A stretch of DNA of 64,000 nucleotides. It comes from Solen grandis (lineage: Eukaryota; Mollusca; Bivalvia; Adapedonta; Solenidae). The stretch covers positions 70,888,173 through 70,952,172 of the forward strand of contig CM037781.1 of assembly GCA_021229015.1 (NCBI GenBank). Reading direction: 5' to 3'. Positions 1-10,781 of the stretch are shown in pieces. The translations under genes and the position numbers were made by a program. The notes under the pieces were generated by a model, which made no database searches, was not told the DNA's origin, and saw only the letters and a list, made by a program, of their open reading frames with translations. How positions within the stretch are numbered: the stretch's first letter is position 1; each line of letters starts with the position of its first letter.

Positions 1-447
1 CAATGGAGGTTACTGAGCATTACTGGCAGATAACCTACATATATTATTATGCAGAAATTTATTAAACCACTAACAAGTATTTTTAACGAACATACAATTT
101 AAGTATTATACTCCACTTTTGCTCAAATCTATTTATTGTATTTTAACTCGATTGAAACTTATACTTATCCCTTTCGACGGTTCCTGTGTTGGACCAACTT
201 GGGAACCTCAAATATTGACGTATATTGAACGAGGTGTGTTCAGTACTCATACAAATCTGGATATATAAAATATTTAAAAATGTTTATTTATTAATTTATA
301 TGCGGTCAAATTTATGTACTAAACATAGTATAAAGCTTTGATGCATCTTGTACTCTTTCATATTTTACATTGAGTTATTGAAAAGTGTAGTATGGTGCAA
401 TGGTGTCTCTTGGTAGCGGTGGACGTGTACATGTACAAGCAAGATGG
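1..447. other. Gene-free AT-rich DNA
   Basis: No splice-bounded exon, RNA gene or recognisable repeat is visible up to the start of the first SINE near 448. The sequence is ordinary AT-rich intergenic or intronic DNA. Confidence 0.5.
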
Positions 448-705
448 GACCGGCCGTGTGGTTAGTGTGTCCGACCCGGAATCGGGATGCCTTGAGTTTG
501 ATCCCCGGTCGCGAAATACCAAAATCGTAAAATGGTATTGGTATAGCTTCCTTGCTTGGTGCTCAGCATACAAGCCTTTAAGGTAATTCCGTGACTGGTT
601 GTTCCTATGTCGGGATAATGGGACAGGGTGTGGTATCATGCCACATGTCTACGGCGTGATTCTGCAGAGTGGCTGCACTAACACACAAACAACCAAACAC
701 GAGAG
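448..705 (+). mobile_element. tRNA-derived SINE, family A (copy 1)
   Basis: The head resembles the A and B boxes of a tRNA promoter: GGCCGTGTGGTTAG near 450, then TTTGATCCCCGG near 497. It is followed by a tRNA-unrelated body containing GCGAAATACCAAA and GCTCAGCATACAAG. The same body occurs at 14686-14996 and, inverted, at 46335-46616. This copy ends in an A/C-rich ACACAAACAACCAAACA tail and lacks the usual 3' segment with ATACTGTC. SINEs of this type are transcribed by RNA polymerase III and copied by a partner LINE. The family is defined here only by comparison within the window. I see no clear target-site duplication, so this is probably an older insertion. Confidence 0.7.
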
Positions 706-2913
706 TGTTGAAATTGGACTTTACAGAGCTCGAATCGGGTGTTATCTCATGCCAAAATAGGTGAACAAGTGAAAAAAGGGGAATGTATTCTTGTCACCAA
801 ACGTAGTAGTCTTCAGAGGTTGAAAGAAGCGTGGTCAATGTCGATTGTGACATGTGGAGATGTACAAACTTGATCTTGGACCTAAGGGGTCGCAGAGATG
901 TACTTTCCTTTGCTCATATAGCGGTCAGTCATGACCGTGGGGGACTCGTTTTAGCCCTACCAGGAATCAGGGCGTAGAGCTCGATTGACCCGACCTTTTT
1001 TACGCGATATGAGTCATAAAAATAAAAGATTTTAAAGATCTTTCATACTCTTGTACATGTAGTCCATATCATTACGTTTCGGTCTGAGATTTGCAACTGA
1101 AATTGAATAAACTCAATTAAAATTGTGTAAAAATTTGCTTGGTTTAAAGGAAAACTGATATAAACAAATTATCAATTAAATAATTTAAACTTTAATCATA
1201 CATGCAATAAAACAGTTATATAGTACACTTTCTTGCAGGTTATTGTGTGGTACCAGCTTATGTAGAAGAATCTTAGGGATTGCCTTGAAATGTAGGCAAG
1301 ACATACTCTATTTTCAAATGCTACTGTAAATTTTATCAAAAACATACACTAATATCACATATTTTACCGGTTTGGTATGCTCGAATATTTCCACCAAAAC
1401 ATTCACTGTCAACAAGATATTTGTCAGTTGTGGGGCTCGATGAATGATACAGTTATTTTCATCAAATCATATACATTCATGATTCATATATTTGTGGGGT
1501 TTTTTTAAATAAAAGAGGACTGTTTTATTAAAATGATTTTACACCAAATTATAGTTTATATTTATTATATGTTAATACATTTGGTATCAATACATTTTCT
1601 CCTAGCATGTTTCTCTACACTTCCATGGTTTATTTAATGAATTTGATACGCTTGAGTCTAAAATTTTACTCATTCGTACTTAAATACCAAACTGATAAGG
1701 CCGATTGTAGGATATTTTTACAGTATATACAACGTATATTACACCGGTCACTTGGTGTGGGTATTGAAATAATGCACTCTGAAAAAAAAAAAAAAAAAAA
1801 AACTAGTGTAAGTCACACAAACCCTCCGATTCCATTACGTAAGTATTATTATCTTCACGATTAATCCCATTAATTGGAATAGAATTTTCTGAATTAAAAA
1901 AAAAAAAATTATACAGTATTTAGATACTTCGAGGTAGCTGTGTCGGTTAAATGTGTTTAGGCCTACATGTGTATTCCGACAATAATGAAAAATATGTGTG
2001 TCTGCACTACTGCAGCAGGATGCCTTTCATTTTGTAAAAAGAAATATGATCTAAAATGCATAAGAACTCATGAAACCTATTTATTATCTATGTTGTGTAA
2101 CTTTGGAATACATTGAGATATATGGAAGGGGAGGTAACAAACACGAAATTATGCGTGTACACCTAAATAATTGATATTTTATATTAATATATTCATTAAA
2201 AACAAATATTAATACATTAAAACGCTAAAATATTAAACCTTTTTTTGTCTCTTGTTTAATTTTTTTTGGACACCCCTCCCGTACCCACCCCACCGCACAT
2301 TTGCAACATGCCTTCTGAAAATCCTGGGGAAAGCCTTGAGTCCTTTAAGCTAAAGGCAATATAAAATTCCTAATGTAAGGAAATTAGAATAGACTATTAA
2401 AAATATACATAATAATATCATTTCATAATTATTCATATATTTATAGATTTTTTTTTTTTTTTTGGATTGGAACCTACTGTATGAAATATGTGTAATGACA
2501 TGATTAAATTGTATGTGTATTATTTCAACTCACAGTCACAAAGGTGATTTCCACACACACCAAAAAAATAATGAATCACCTTCATCGGAATATAGCCTAG
2601 AAGAAAATTGTATAATCAAGCAAGCTGGGTGGGTAAGGGAGACTTGTTCTCACTTTGATGAATGCTAATACTTTATTCCGGAATTCAGGTTAAATGGAGA
2701 ACCTACGCCATCACAAATATAATGGTTAAGGAGTGTAATTGAAGTCAGACGTTTAACCCGTCGCAACAAATTTTTACTTGTCGCAATGTTTTGAACAGTA
2801 CATTTTTTTGTAACAAATTAGAAGTTTTGATTTTGTTGGCCGTTAATTAAAAGTTAACGCATATATATCTTTCTGGAGAAAAAGGATAATAAAACATTTG
2901 TTTATTCCATCTT
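706..2913. other. Gene-free stretch
   Basis: Nothing coding is supported here. There are homopolymer A and T runs near 1781-1801, 1896-1908 and 2449-2463, and AT-rich DNA otherwise. The frame at 1607-1864 runs through the A tract and is not convincing. Confidence 0.5.
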
Positions 2914-2962
2914 GAACCCGCGTCGGTGAATTTATGGAACGTCGGTTTTTTCCATAAACTTT
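2914..2962 (+). repeat. 49-bp motif with internal hairpin, copy 1
   Basis: The 49-bp segment starts GAACCCGCGTCGGTGAA and contains an inverted repeat, TTTATGGAA against TTCCATAAA, around CGTCGG. The same 49 bases occur exactly on the other strand at 20636-20684. A short identical block with its own hairpin is typical of the conserved end of a transposable element, but the rest of the element is not recognisable. Confidence 0.65.
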
Positions 2963-3089
2963 AAGCGACACTAATGCCTATACACTATTAACCCATATAT
3001 ATTCTGAAAGAACATAGTTTCCAGTTCCAAAAATAGTATCTTCAAGAAAATCCATCCATAAATAAAAAAGATACAGCAATTTAAAAATA

Positions 3090-3640
3090 AACATCTCCGA
3101 TCAGAATTCGCTCCGACAACGAAAAGATCAATCGGTACCTACAGTTCGTTGTCGGAAATTTCCGATCGAATTCCAACAGTCCGACCGGAGAAAAACGATC
3201 GTTTTTTCTCAATGCCTGCTTTATTTTTCAGAAACATTGGGTGGTTGTTTATTGTTATCACCTGAACTTAGAATGCAAAATAATTATTGATTTTGATGAC
3301 AATGATGACGTTATTTGCGTGAATTTATTCGTGTGATTAATTATAGTGTAATTGGGGTAAAAACAAAAACAGAGGTAGAGCGTCTACCGATACTGAAGTA
3401 ACATACTGTTTTTAATGGAAAATAACTAAACATTTTCTTATTTTTGACTTAAACAGTAACCTATTATTACTTTTTAATGTATCTCACTGCCTCTCCTTTT
3501 CTCTCTCCCACTTTTTCTCTTCCTCTGTTTTGTTGCATATAAAATAATGTATATATAAAGTAGGAAAATCTATTGATTTTCCCCGATCACTTTTCTCCAA
3601 TCGGAGAAAAACAATCAATTTTTTTTCTCAGTAGACCTTT
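3090..3640. repeat. Degenerate palindromic repeats (CGGAGAAAAACRATC type)
   Basis: A near-perfect palindrome lies at about 3187-3212 (GAGAAAAACGATCG and its mirror). A related copy lies at about 3604-3631. Both end in TTTTTTCTC followed by similar sequence, so this looks like a local duplication. Function unknown. Confidence 0.4.
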
Positions 3641-3800
3641 AACTGATGTTATTTTTCATACGCAAGACATTACTTAATGCATCTCTCTCTCTCTCTCTCT
3701 GTTTTGTTATGAAAATATTCGCACGGCCACCTTTTTTTTTCTTTCTTTCTATCTCTTGAAATTCAGTCTTGTTTCTCTCTCTCCCTCTCTATCTGCAAGA
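3480..3800. repeat. Pyrimidine-rich CT microsatellite region
   Basis: Interrupted CT and TTTCT runs, with uninterrupted (CT)n near 3681-3701 and 3774-3790. No coding potential. Confidence 0.7.
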
Positions 3801-4023
3801 GCTTTGCGGAATTTATCCATAAATACATCAGTTATTGTTTGTTAGATTCAAAACAGTAATGTTATTGTTTCTTTTGTAATTTAGTTGTCTAGATCTACAT
3901 CTACTTATTTATTTATCTTACTCTCCATATTTTAGTCTACAAGTGTTACCAAATTCCGATTTAGATGACTCTCATGCTTTTGAGTCCATTTCTTATCTAT
4001 AGATTTCTTTTGCTGATTGTTTA

Positions 4024-4880
4024 CTAGAGCTTGTCAAGAATGAAACCTACTTGTCACAGGGTGAAAAAAGTGCAGCCTGACTGAGACTCAAACACGGAGC
4101 CTTCACTTACCAACTGAGCTACCAGTGGTGGAAGCTTACACATGATTCTCATCTATTGTGAGTTAATCAGTTATTGGTACCGTGACATACTTTCCCACCA
4201 AACTGGAATTTGTCCTTGAATTTCCAAATGGATCCAGAGAACCTCACAGCACTTAACCCATTACTCAAATTGTGTTCCAAATGTCACAGGTTGAGAAAAA
4301 TGTGCAGCCTGACTGAGACTCTTTACTGGGACCTTTCCCAGGCGACCGTAGTATCAGATGACTTCCTGGCCTCATAGACATGATTTTCTTCTATTGTGAG
4401 TTATTGCTAATGATTCAAATGAGATGTAGCAGACCACACCAGTATTTGAAACTGAGGTCCTTGATCAAAGGATGGGTAAGCTACAGGACCACATACAGAA
4501 ATCTACCATAGATAAATGTACCTCCTGCCTGGGAACTGAACACGGGGCCTTACCCTTAAAAGGTAATTACCTGTACTGACTGAACTACCTGATCGTTTAC
4601 ACACAGTGTAATGATTTCTTCCCTTTTGTGAGTTATTGGGTACCATGTCATACTCCCTGCCAAACTGAACAAGATGAATATGATCTCTGATCACATGCAG
4701 CCCGGTGATGTTGGGCTTCATATGTCACAAGTTAAGAAAAATGTGCAGTCTGACCAAGACATGAACCCAGAACCTTTGGATATCAGAAATGCTTTACCAA
4801 CAGAGCTACCCAGCCACTTATGCATAGTTTTCTCCTATTATGAGTTATTTGTGCCAAGACAAAGAGTTACTTATATGAGT
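4024..4880 (-). mobile_element. Tandem run of tRNA-like SINE units, family C
   Basis: About four units repeat every ~220-235 bp, with core positions near 4070, 4302, 4520 and 4743. Each carries TGCAGCCTGACTGAGACT or a derivative. Several carry ACCAACTGAGCTACC, whose reverse complement GGTAGCTCAGTTGG is a good polymerase III A box. A B-box-like GTTTGAGTCTC sits at tRNA distance on the minus strand. Units share a downstream CTATTGTGAGTTAT block. One diverged copy lies at 16838-16965 and a head-only copy at 19975-20050. Tandem order is unusual for SINEs and suggests local unequal exchange after insertion. Confidence 0.6.
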
Positions 4881-5029
4881 AGGCTATAGATTCTCCCTGA
4901 ATTCAGAGGACAATGCGGACTTTAATAATATCCAATTCGACATGATTGCATGGGAAATAGAATGCTGGTTTTCCACATGCGCAGATCTAGAGGGCAGAGG
5001 GGGTGGGGACTGGGGGTCCAGACAGACCC

Positions 5030-5291
5030 TGTGGGGCCTCCTTGGCCGAGAGGGTAAAGTCGCTGACTTTAACACTCACTCAGCCCTCACCGCATGGCTT
5101 CGAATCCTGGCAGGGTCAATCGGATTTTCATGTGAGGAAGCCTTCCAGCTGGCTTGCGGTAGGTCGGTGGTTCTACCCGGATGCCTCTGTGCATTCGGGG
5201 TCTTCCTCCACCTGTAATAAGCTGGACGTCGCTATATGACTGAAATACTGTCAAAGTGATGGTAAACTCAAATAGTCAGTCAGTCAGCCAG
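5030..5291 (+). mobile_element. tRNA-derived SINE, family B, with 12-bp target duplication
   Basis: The head has an A box (TTGGCCGAGAGGG, near 5040) and a B box (GCTTCGAATCC, near 5097). The body has CTTCCAGCTGGCTTGCGGTA, and the 3' segment ends with ATGACTGAAATACTGTC at 5236-5252 and a GTCA/GCCA-repeat tail. The perfect direct repeat CCAGACAGACCC stands on both sides (5018-5029 and 5292-5303), the signature of target-primed reverse transcription. Other copies in the window lie at 19615-19800 (minus), 22370-22455 (minus, fragment) and 42955-43175 (plus). The intact duplication points to a young insertion. Confidence 0.85.
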
Positions 5292-5372
5292 CCAGACAGA
5301 CCCCTCATGAGAATTAGCTATTATGCATAAAAGAATGAGAGACATGACCCCCATTGGACATGGTAATTATTG

Positions 5373-5389
5373 CCCCCCCCCCCCCCCCC
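5373..5389. repeat. Poly-C tract
   Basis: A run of 17 C residues. Similar C or G runs recur near 15122-15139, 15864-15878, 22030-22042 and 49923-49937. Confidence 0.9.
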
Positions 5390-5499
5390 ACAATGAGACA
5401 AATTGCTGAATCCGTGCATGTTCCAGGTAACACTTCAGTGGATATTATCAATCTCAGATTGACAGTATGTGCTATCACTCTCCTGGGATATGATATTTA

Positions 5500-5760
5500 T
5501 ATAGTGTACCAGAGCAGGATTTGAACCCAAGATCCCTGGCTTATAAGGGGTTGAGCTAACAGACTGTTCACACAAATCTCTTTCTAATAATGGTTACCAG
5601 TACTTAAATATTTAGGCCTTTATATATGCCTTTGCATATTTTGAATTTCCTCAGGCCAGAATTCATAGAACAGCACAAATTACTATGTTCTTGACAAACC
5701 CAAGGATGATATATTTGAGAGAAATACTCTAACCACTTGGCCACTGCAGCCGGTTTCTCT
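5500..5760 (-). mobile_element. Degraded tRNA-like SINE heads
   Basis: Near 5510-5560 the minus strand resembles a family C head: TTTGAACCCAAGATCC then GGTTGAGCTAAC on the plus strand. Near 5722-5750, CTCTAACCACTTGGCCACTG reads on the minus strand as a tRNA Ser/Leu-like A box. Both are too eroded to delimit. Confidence 0.35.
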
Positions 5761-7739
5761 TCTTTATTGCTCTGTATATATAAGACAGTTCACCAATATC
5801 ATGCAACTTATCTAATGGCATTACATCACAGACATGTTTGTATCATGTGATGTTGACAATATGAATTTCAGACATGATGAAATTTCCCTGATTGAGATTA
5901 CTTTAATGACATATTAACTTTAGACTTCACATACACTGTATTTGTTAAAAAGAACTTTATATAAAATTTATAGACTGATTGATGGATTTGTAAATTCAGA
6001 GAGTATTGTGCATGTGCACCCCAAACACTCTAAGGGTAAATCTAAATGTTTTGTGCCCATAAAGACCTTGTGCACTAGAAAAAGTTCCAACAGACAGCAG
6101 ATCTTTGAAAAAAAAATGTTTAAAAAGTGCTTTTGCAAGTTATATGGAATGATATAATACTGTTAATTAATACCTGTCCAGACTGCTTGCAAATGTTTAA
6201 TATTTTTAAGGTCTGTCTTAGTGCACCTGTCAATATTTTGCCCCAGGAGGGGTATAGGCTAACCTGACAGGGGAACTTGACTTTTTTTCTTTCATCACCA
6301 AAGGGCAATAGAAATTTGTCAAATGGATATGCTTTGCAGTTTGCACAGGATTCTGGCCTGTTGAGAACATTCTTCTGTCAAAAGTCCCATGTATGCCCCC
6401 TCCCCACAAACCCTGGGGCAAAATATTGATAGGTGCATTGGAAACTCTGAATTCCAAGAGTTACATAATTACTTTAAAGCAGCATAACACAGGCCTATGT
6501 CATAGTCCAATAGCAATATGTTTGATACTAAATGTTTTTTGGGAAAAAATGTTCAGCAGCCATGGGAGTCAAACACAAGACCCCTGGTATACTCTAGGAA
6601 TTTTCAGTGAATTGTACTGTGACACTATATTCATATTATAAATCCTCCTTCAGCAACAGATTCAAAGAAATTGCAACATGAATTCTTTCACCTGTTTTTC
6701 TGGTGTAAGTTGATAGTTTATATATGGCAAAGTAATGGATTGAAAGATGAATTTGCTGAAAATTTTATTGTTTTCTTTTTGTAACCTGACTGAAAAGTGA
6801 ATCTTTTATAATTGTGCATACTTATATACTGTAGTTTATAGTTTTATGCAACTTGGTTCTCATTTTTGTCAGGCACTTCTGTAGAATATTCATTGTTTCT
6901 ATGGCTATTCCATTTTATAAATGTTTTGGTTCTTGCAGTTTCAGATGTATAGTGAAGCAAACTGTGCTTGACAAATTGGTGAATTTTCTTTGTTTTATGA
7001 AATGATTTGTTGTTGTATGTTGTGGTATGTATTCATGATCAAAGACTGGTTACTTTCAAGGCATTGTTTACATACCATTTTTACTATTGTGATGCAACAT
7101 CTTTAATTTTTGCCTCAGATGCATAGGTAAACAGAGCAGGTATCTTCTGTTTGTTCATGTGCATACAAAAAAAATATTTAAAAAATGTTTTCATAGACCA
7201 TTAAAAAAAAATAATTCTAGGGTAATACAGTTTAATGGAGGAGTTCCTATGACACATTTGTTACATGTACTTATAAACATACTTTTGATGATCTATCTCC
7301 CTCTCTATCAGGCACGCAACAAAACATACACGCAAGTTTTACTTACTCAGTTTATTGAAAACTTTTCATTTTAATGACATAACAAAGTTGAAATTATAAT
7401 TTTATGACAGCTTTTGTATTATATAGGTTTCTCTCTGACTTGGAACCTTAGCAAGGTCCCTATTACAGATATAAATTCCCTTTTTCCTCACCTTGGAAAT
7501 CATTTGAAAGTGAAAAACTTTATGTTCATGTAATGTGCAGCTCCCAAAGTTGTTACATTGAAGTGTACCATTATGATTTTTGTAACGCATCGAAAGAGGG
7601 TCAGTGATTGACTTTTACCCTTGTAGGACAGCCCTCTTTATGGGGAATGAGGATCATTTTAAAATAGTAACTTGAAGAGCCAGCAACATAAAATTTTAAC
7701 AATAAGCAAAGCTACCCCCCCTCGAGAAAAAAAAGTTGA
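5761..7739. other. Gene-free stretch
   Basis: AT-rich sequence without a supported gene, RNA or repeat. The short frames here have no splice context or recognisable motif. Confidence 0.5.
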
Positions 7740-8380
7740 GGTCATCAATCTGATTTTGGTGGCGTCGTCGGAAAAGAATTTAACCTTGGCCATAACTTCT
7801 AAACTACTAGTATTAAAGCTTCTGTCATCAAACTTCATATATACTTGTTCACTATAACAAGGGGTATATTTCCGTAAAGGGTCATAACTCTTAAGTCCAT
7901 TTTGACCAATTTATCTCCCTTTTTTTTTTTTTTTAAATGTATACAGTGAAAAACTTTAACCCTGACCATAACTTCTAAACAAATAAACCATCTTCTCACA
8001 TAATTGTTGTCGAGCCCGCTTGGGGAGCTTGACATAGTCATCACAATGTCCTCTTGGTGTATGCGCATTATAGTTAATCAGGTCATCCAGATTTCTTTTT
8101 CGGGGCTGTAACTTAGACATGCTTAGCAGGATTTCCTAATAAACTTGGCAGTAATATGTACCTCAATGAGCTGAAGTGTCATGCGCAAGAATTAGGTTCC
8201 AAGCTCTGATGTCAAGGTCAAAGGTCACAGAGCTGAATTTGATTGTTCAGAACATGGATCACTGGATGTTCAAATAACTTGACAGTTATGTTAACGTCAA
8301 TTAGGCAGAGTGCTGCATGCAAGAGTTAGGTCAGTAGCTCTTAGGTCAAGGTCACACTTTGAGTCAAAGGTCATTTGCTT
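7740..8380. repeat. Dispersed repeat with AAGGTCAAAGGTCA monomers
   Basis: The block CATAACTTCTAAAC occurs near 7791 and again near 7967, about 175 bp apart. Further on, two diverged ~130-bp monomers (8140-8265 and 8268-8375) share ACTTGGCAGTAATATG-like text, TGCAAGAGTTAGGT and GTCAAGGTCA. This is a bivalve-type interspersed repeat by recognition. No function is implied. Confidence 0.55.
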
Positions 8381-9298
8381 GTCCGGACAAAATGCAGATA
8401 AATGTTTGGAACCAAGTGTTTTGAATCTTACAGTATCATGAAATCTTGACCACAAATACACACTGACTTTTATTTTATACATTATGATGGTTGTTGTAAT
8501 GTTTGTCGTAATTTAATTGACAGCATGACATTAACTAAATTTTAGGCAAAATGAGACGGTTTTAAGCTCTACAGGCCTTACTTTTTTTTTGGACAGATTT
8601 GCATAAAATTTACACTAAAGGCGCAGAATTGGTCCATCTGTACAATTGGCCATTCTGGAGGACTGTCACTTCTGTTTCCGGAAAATCATAAATGTCATGG
8701 CCTTAAAGGCATACCTGCACAAAGCAGTGATTCATGCAAAGTTTTAGAAAATTCTCATGGATAGTTTTAATTTTCCTTCTTTGTCTATATAGAAATAACT
8801 GCATTGTTCACGTTTGCCTTTAAATATCTCAAAAACAATGAATTTTCTATCAAAGTACTATGGGTGTAATTTGTAGTCCTTTAAAGGATCTTTCAAATGA
8901 CATTTAGATTTTGAAGATAAGGGTTAATTCAGTTGAGTTATAGCAGAAAAAAGGAAAATTATGTTACCCCAAGTAAATCTAGCTGCTTTAATCTCAAAAT
9001 TGATATTTGTAGATAAGAATATATGAACATAATTTGAAGAACTATTCCTTGTTTATTTTATTTGTACATGTATTTAAATTTTAGCTTGATGCATTGCTTT
9101 GTATGTTTTGTATGTTTAAATGATCAGGTTATTATTTCAAAGTTGTTGATGGAGAAAAAGTATTTGACATAGGCATGTTTTTGCCGTTTTGTTTGGGTTT
9201 GACTATTCATATTTCAAAATCCATCAAAGATAGATCAAACATAAAGCCATCGAAATGTTGGGAATCTGAAGACCTTTCTAATGGTACTTAGGTTTTTT
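8381..9298. repeat. Old dispersed repeat hosting the Helentron-like insertion
   Basis: Part of this stretch (about 8870-9060) resembles 43690-43960. Shared features are TTTCAAATGA then TTTGAAG, a GTTGAGTTATRGCAGAAAAA block and CATAATTTG later. Phrases such as TAAATATCTCAAAA recur at 8817 and 11956, so the repeat appears to continue on the far side of the 9299-10781 insertion. Confidence 0.45.
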
Positions 9299-10781
9299 AG
9301 CTCACCTGAGCACTTGTGCTCGGGTGAGCTTTTGTGATCGCCTTTTGTCCGTCGTGCGTCGTGCGTCGTGCGTCGTCCGTCGTCCGTCGTCAACAATTGC
9401 TTGTGACCACTCTAGAGGCCACAGTTTTGGCCCAATCTTCATGAAACTTGGTCAGGATGTTTGTCTACATGATCTCGGATGATTCGAAATTGGGTCATGT
9501 GGGGTCAAAAACTAGGTCACTAGGTCAAATCTTAGAAAAACCTTGTGAACACTCTAGAGGCCACAAATTTGGCCCAATCTTCATCAAACTTAATCAGGAT
9601 GTTTGTCTACATGATATCTCGGATGAGTTCGAAATTGGGTCATGTGGGGTCAAAAATAGGTCACTAGGTCAAATCTTGAAAAACCTTGTGAACACTCTAG
9701 AGGCCACATTTGCCCAATCCTCATGAAACTTGGTCAGGATGTTTGTCTACATGATATCTCGGATGAGTTCGAAATTGGGTCATGTGGGGTCAAAAACTAG
9801 GTCACCAGGTCAAATCTTAGAAAAACCTTGTGAACACTATACAGGCCACAGTTATGGCCCAATGTTCACGAAACTTGGTCGGGATTTTTGTCTACTTGAT
9901 ATCTCGGATGAGTTCGAAATTGGGTCATGTGGGGTCAAAAACTAGGTCACTAGGTCAATCTTAGAAAAACCTTGTGAAACTCTAGAGGCCAAAATTTTTG
10001 GGCCCCAATCTTCATGAAACTTAATCAGGATGTTTGTCTACATGATATCTCGGATGAGTTCAAAATTTGGGGTCACAGGGGGTCAAAAACTGGGTCACCA
10101 GGGAAAATCTTAGAAAAACCATGCGAACACTCTAGAGGCCACAGTTTTAGCCCAATCTTCATGAAAATGGTCGGGGTGTTTGTCTACATATATCTTGGAT
10201 GAGTTCGAAAATGGGTAATGGGGGTCAAAAACTAGGTCACCAGGTCAAATCTTAAAAAAACCCTTTGTGAACACCCTACAGGCCACAGTTTTGGCCTAAT
10301 CTTCATAAATTTTGGTCAGGATGTTTGTTCTACATGATATCTTGCATGAGTTTGAAATTGGGTCATGTGGGATCAAAAACTAGGTCACCCAGGTCAAATC
10401 TAAAAAAAAACCTTTGTGAACTCTCTAGAGGCCACAGTTTTAGCCCAAATCTTCAATAGATTTGGTCAGGATGTTTGTCTAATTGATATTTGGATGATTT
10501 TTGAAAATGAGTCACAGAGGTCAAAAAACTAGGTCACCAGGTCAAATCTAAGAAAAACCTTGTGAACACTCTAGAGGCCAACATTTTTGTCCCTGTCTTC
10601 ATTAAACTTAATATGAATGATGACTGCATGAATTCCCAGTTGAGTGCAAATTCAGGTAGGATCAATATGTAGGTCATTTAGTCAAATGTTAGAAAAACAC
10701 TTTTAGATGCCAATTTTTTGTCATTATGCCTAACACCCATCTTACCAGGTGAGCGACACAGGGCCATCTTGGCCCCCCTTG
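9299..10781 (+). mobile_element. Helentron-like non-autonomous element with internal tandem array
   Basis: The left end is a hairpin: AGCTCACCTGAGCAC (9299-9313), a 2-nt loop, then its complement with one mismatch (9316-9330). Next comes a GTCGTGC/GTCGTCC heptamer run (about 9349-9391). The middle holds about 8.5 monomers of ~143 bp. The right end has CCAGGTGAGCG (from 10745), an inverted match to the left GCTCACCTG, then a GGGCC-ATCTT-GGCCC hairpin (10761-10775) and the end CCCTTG before TTTT. Insertion in T-rich DNA, subterminal inverted repeats, a 3' hairpin, no CTRR end and a tandem core all match published non-autonomous Helentrons (HINE/DINE-like elements). No Rep/helicase is present. 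A second copy lies inverted at 50526-51090. Confidence 0.7.
9401..10600 (+). repeat. Tandem array of ~143-bp monomers
   Basis: The phrase CTCTAGAGGCCACA or a variant recurs near 9410, 9551, 9697, 9838, 9980, 10130, 10275, 10423 and 10570. Each is followed by CTTCATGAAACTTGGTCAGG, GATATCTCGGATGAGTTCG and GGTCAAAAACTAGGTCAC. The monomers diverge more toward the right end. Long frames through the array (such as 9448-9726 and 9730-9945) are by-products of the repeat and should not be annotated as proteins. Confidence 0.9.

Noticed and set aside
5700..5760. Possible tRNA-Ser/Leu gene on the minus strand
   Set aside because: Only an A-box-like word is present. There is no acceptor stem, anticodon arm or T arm.
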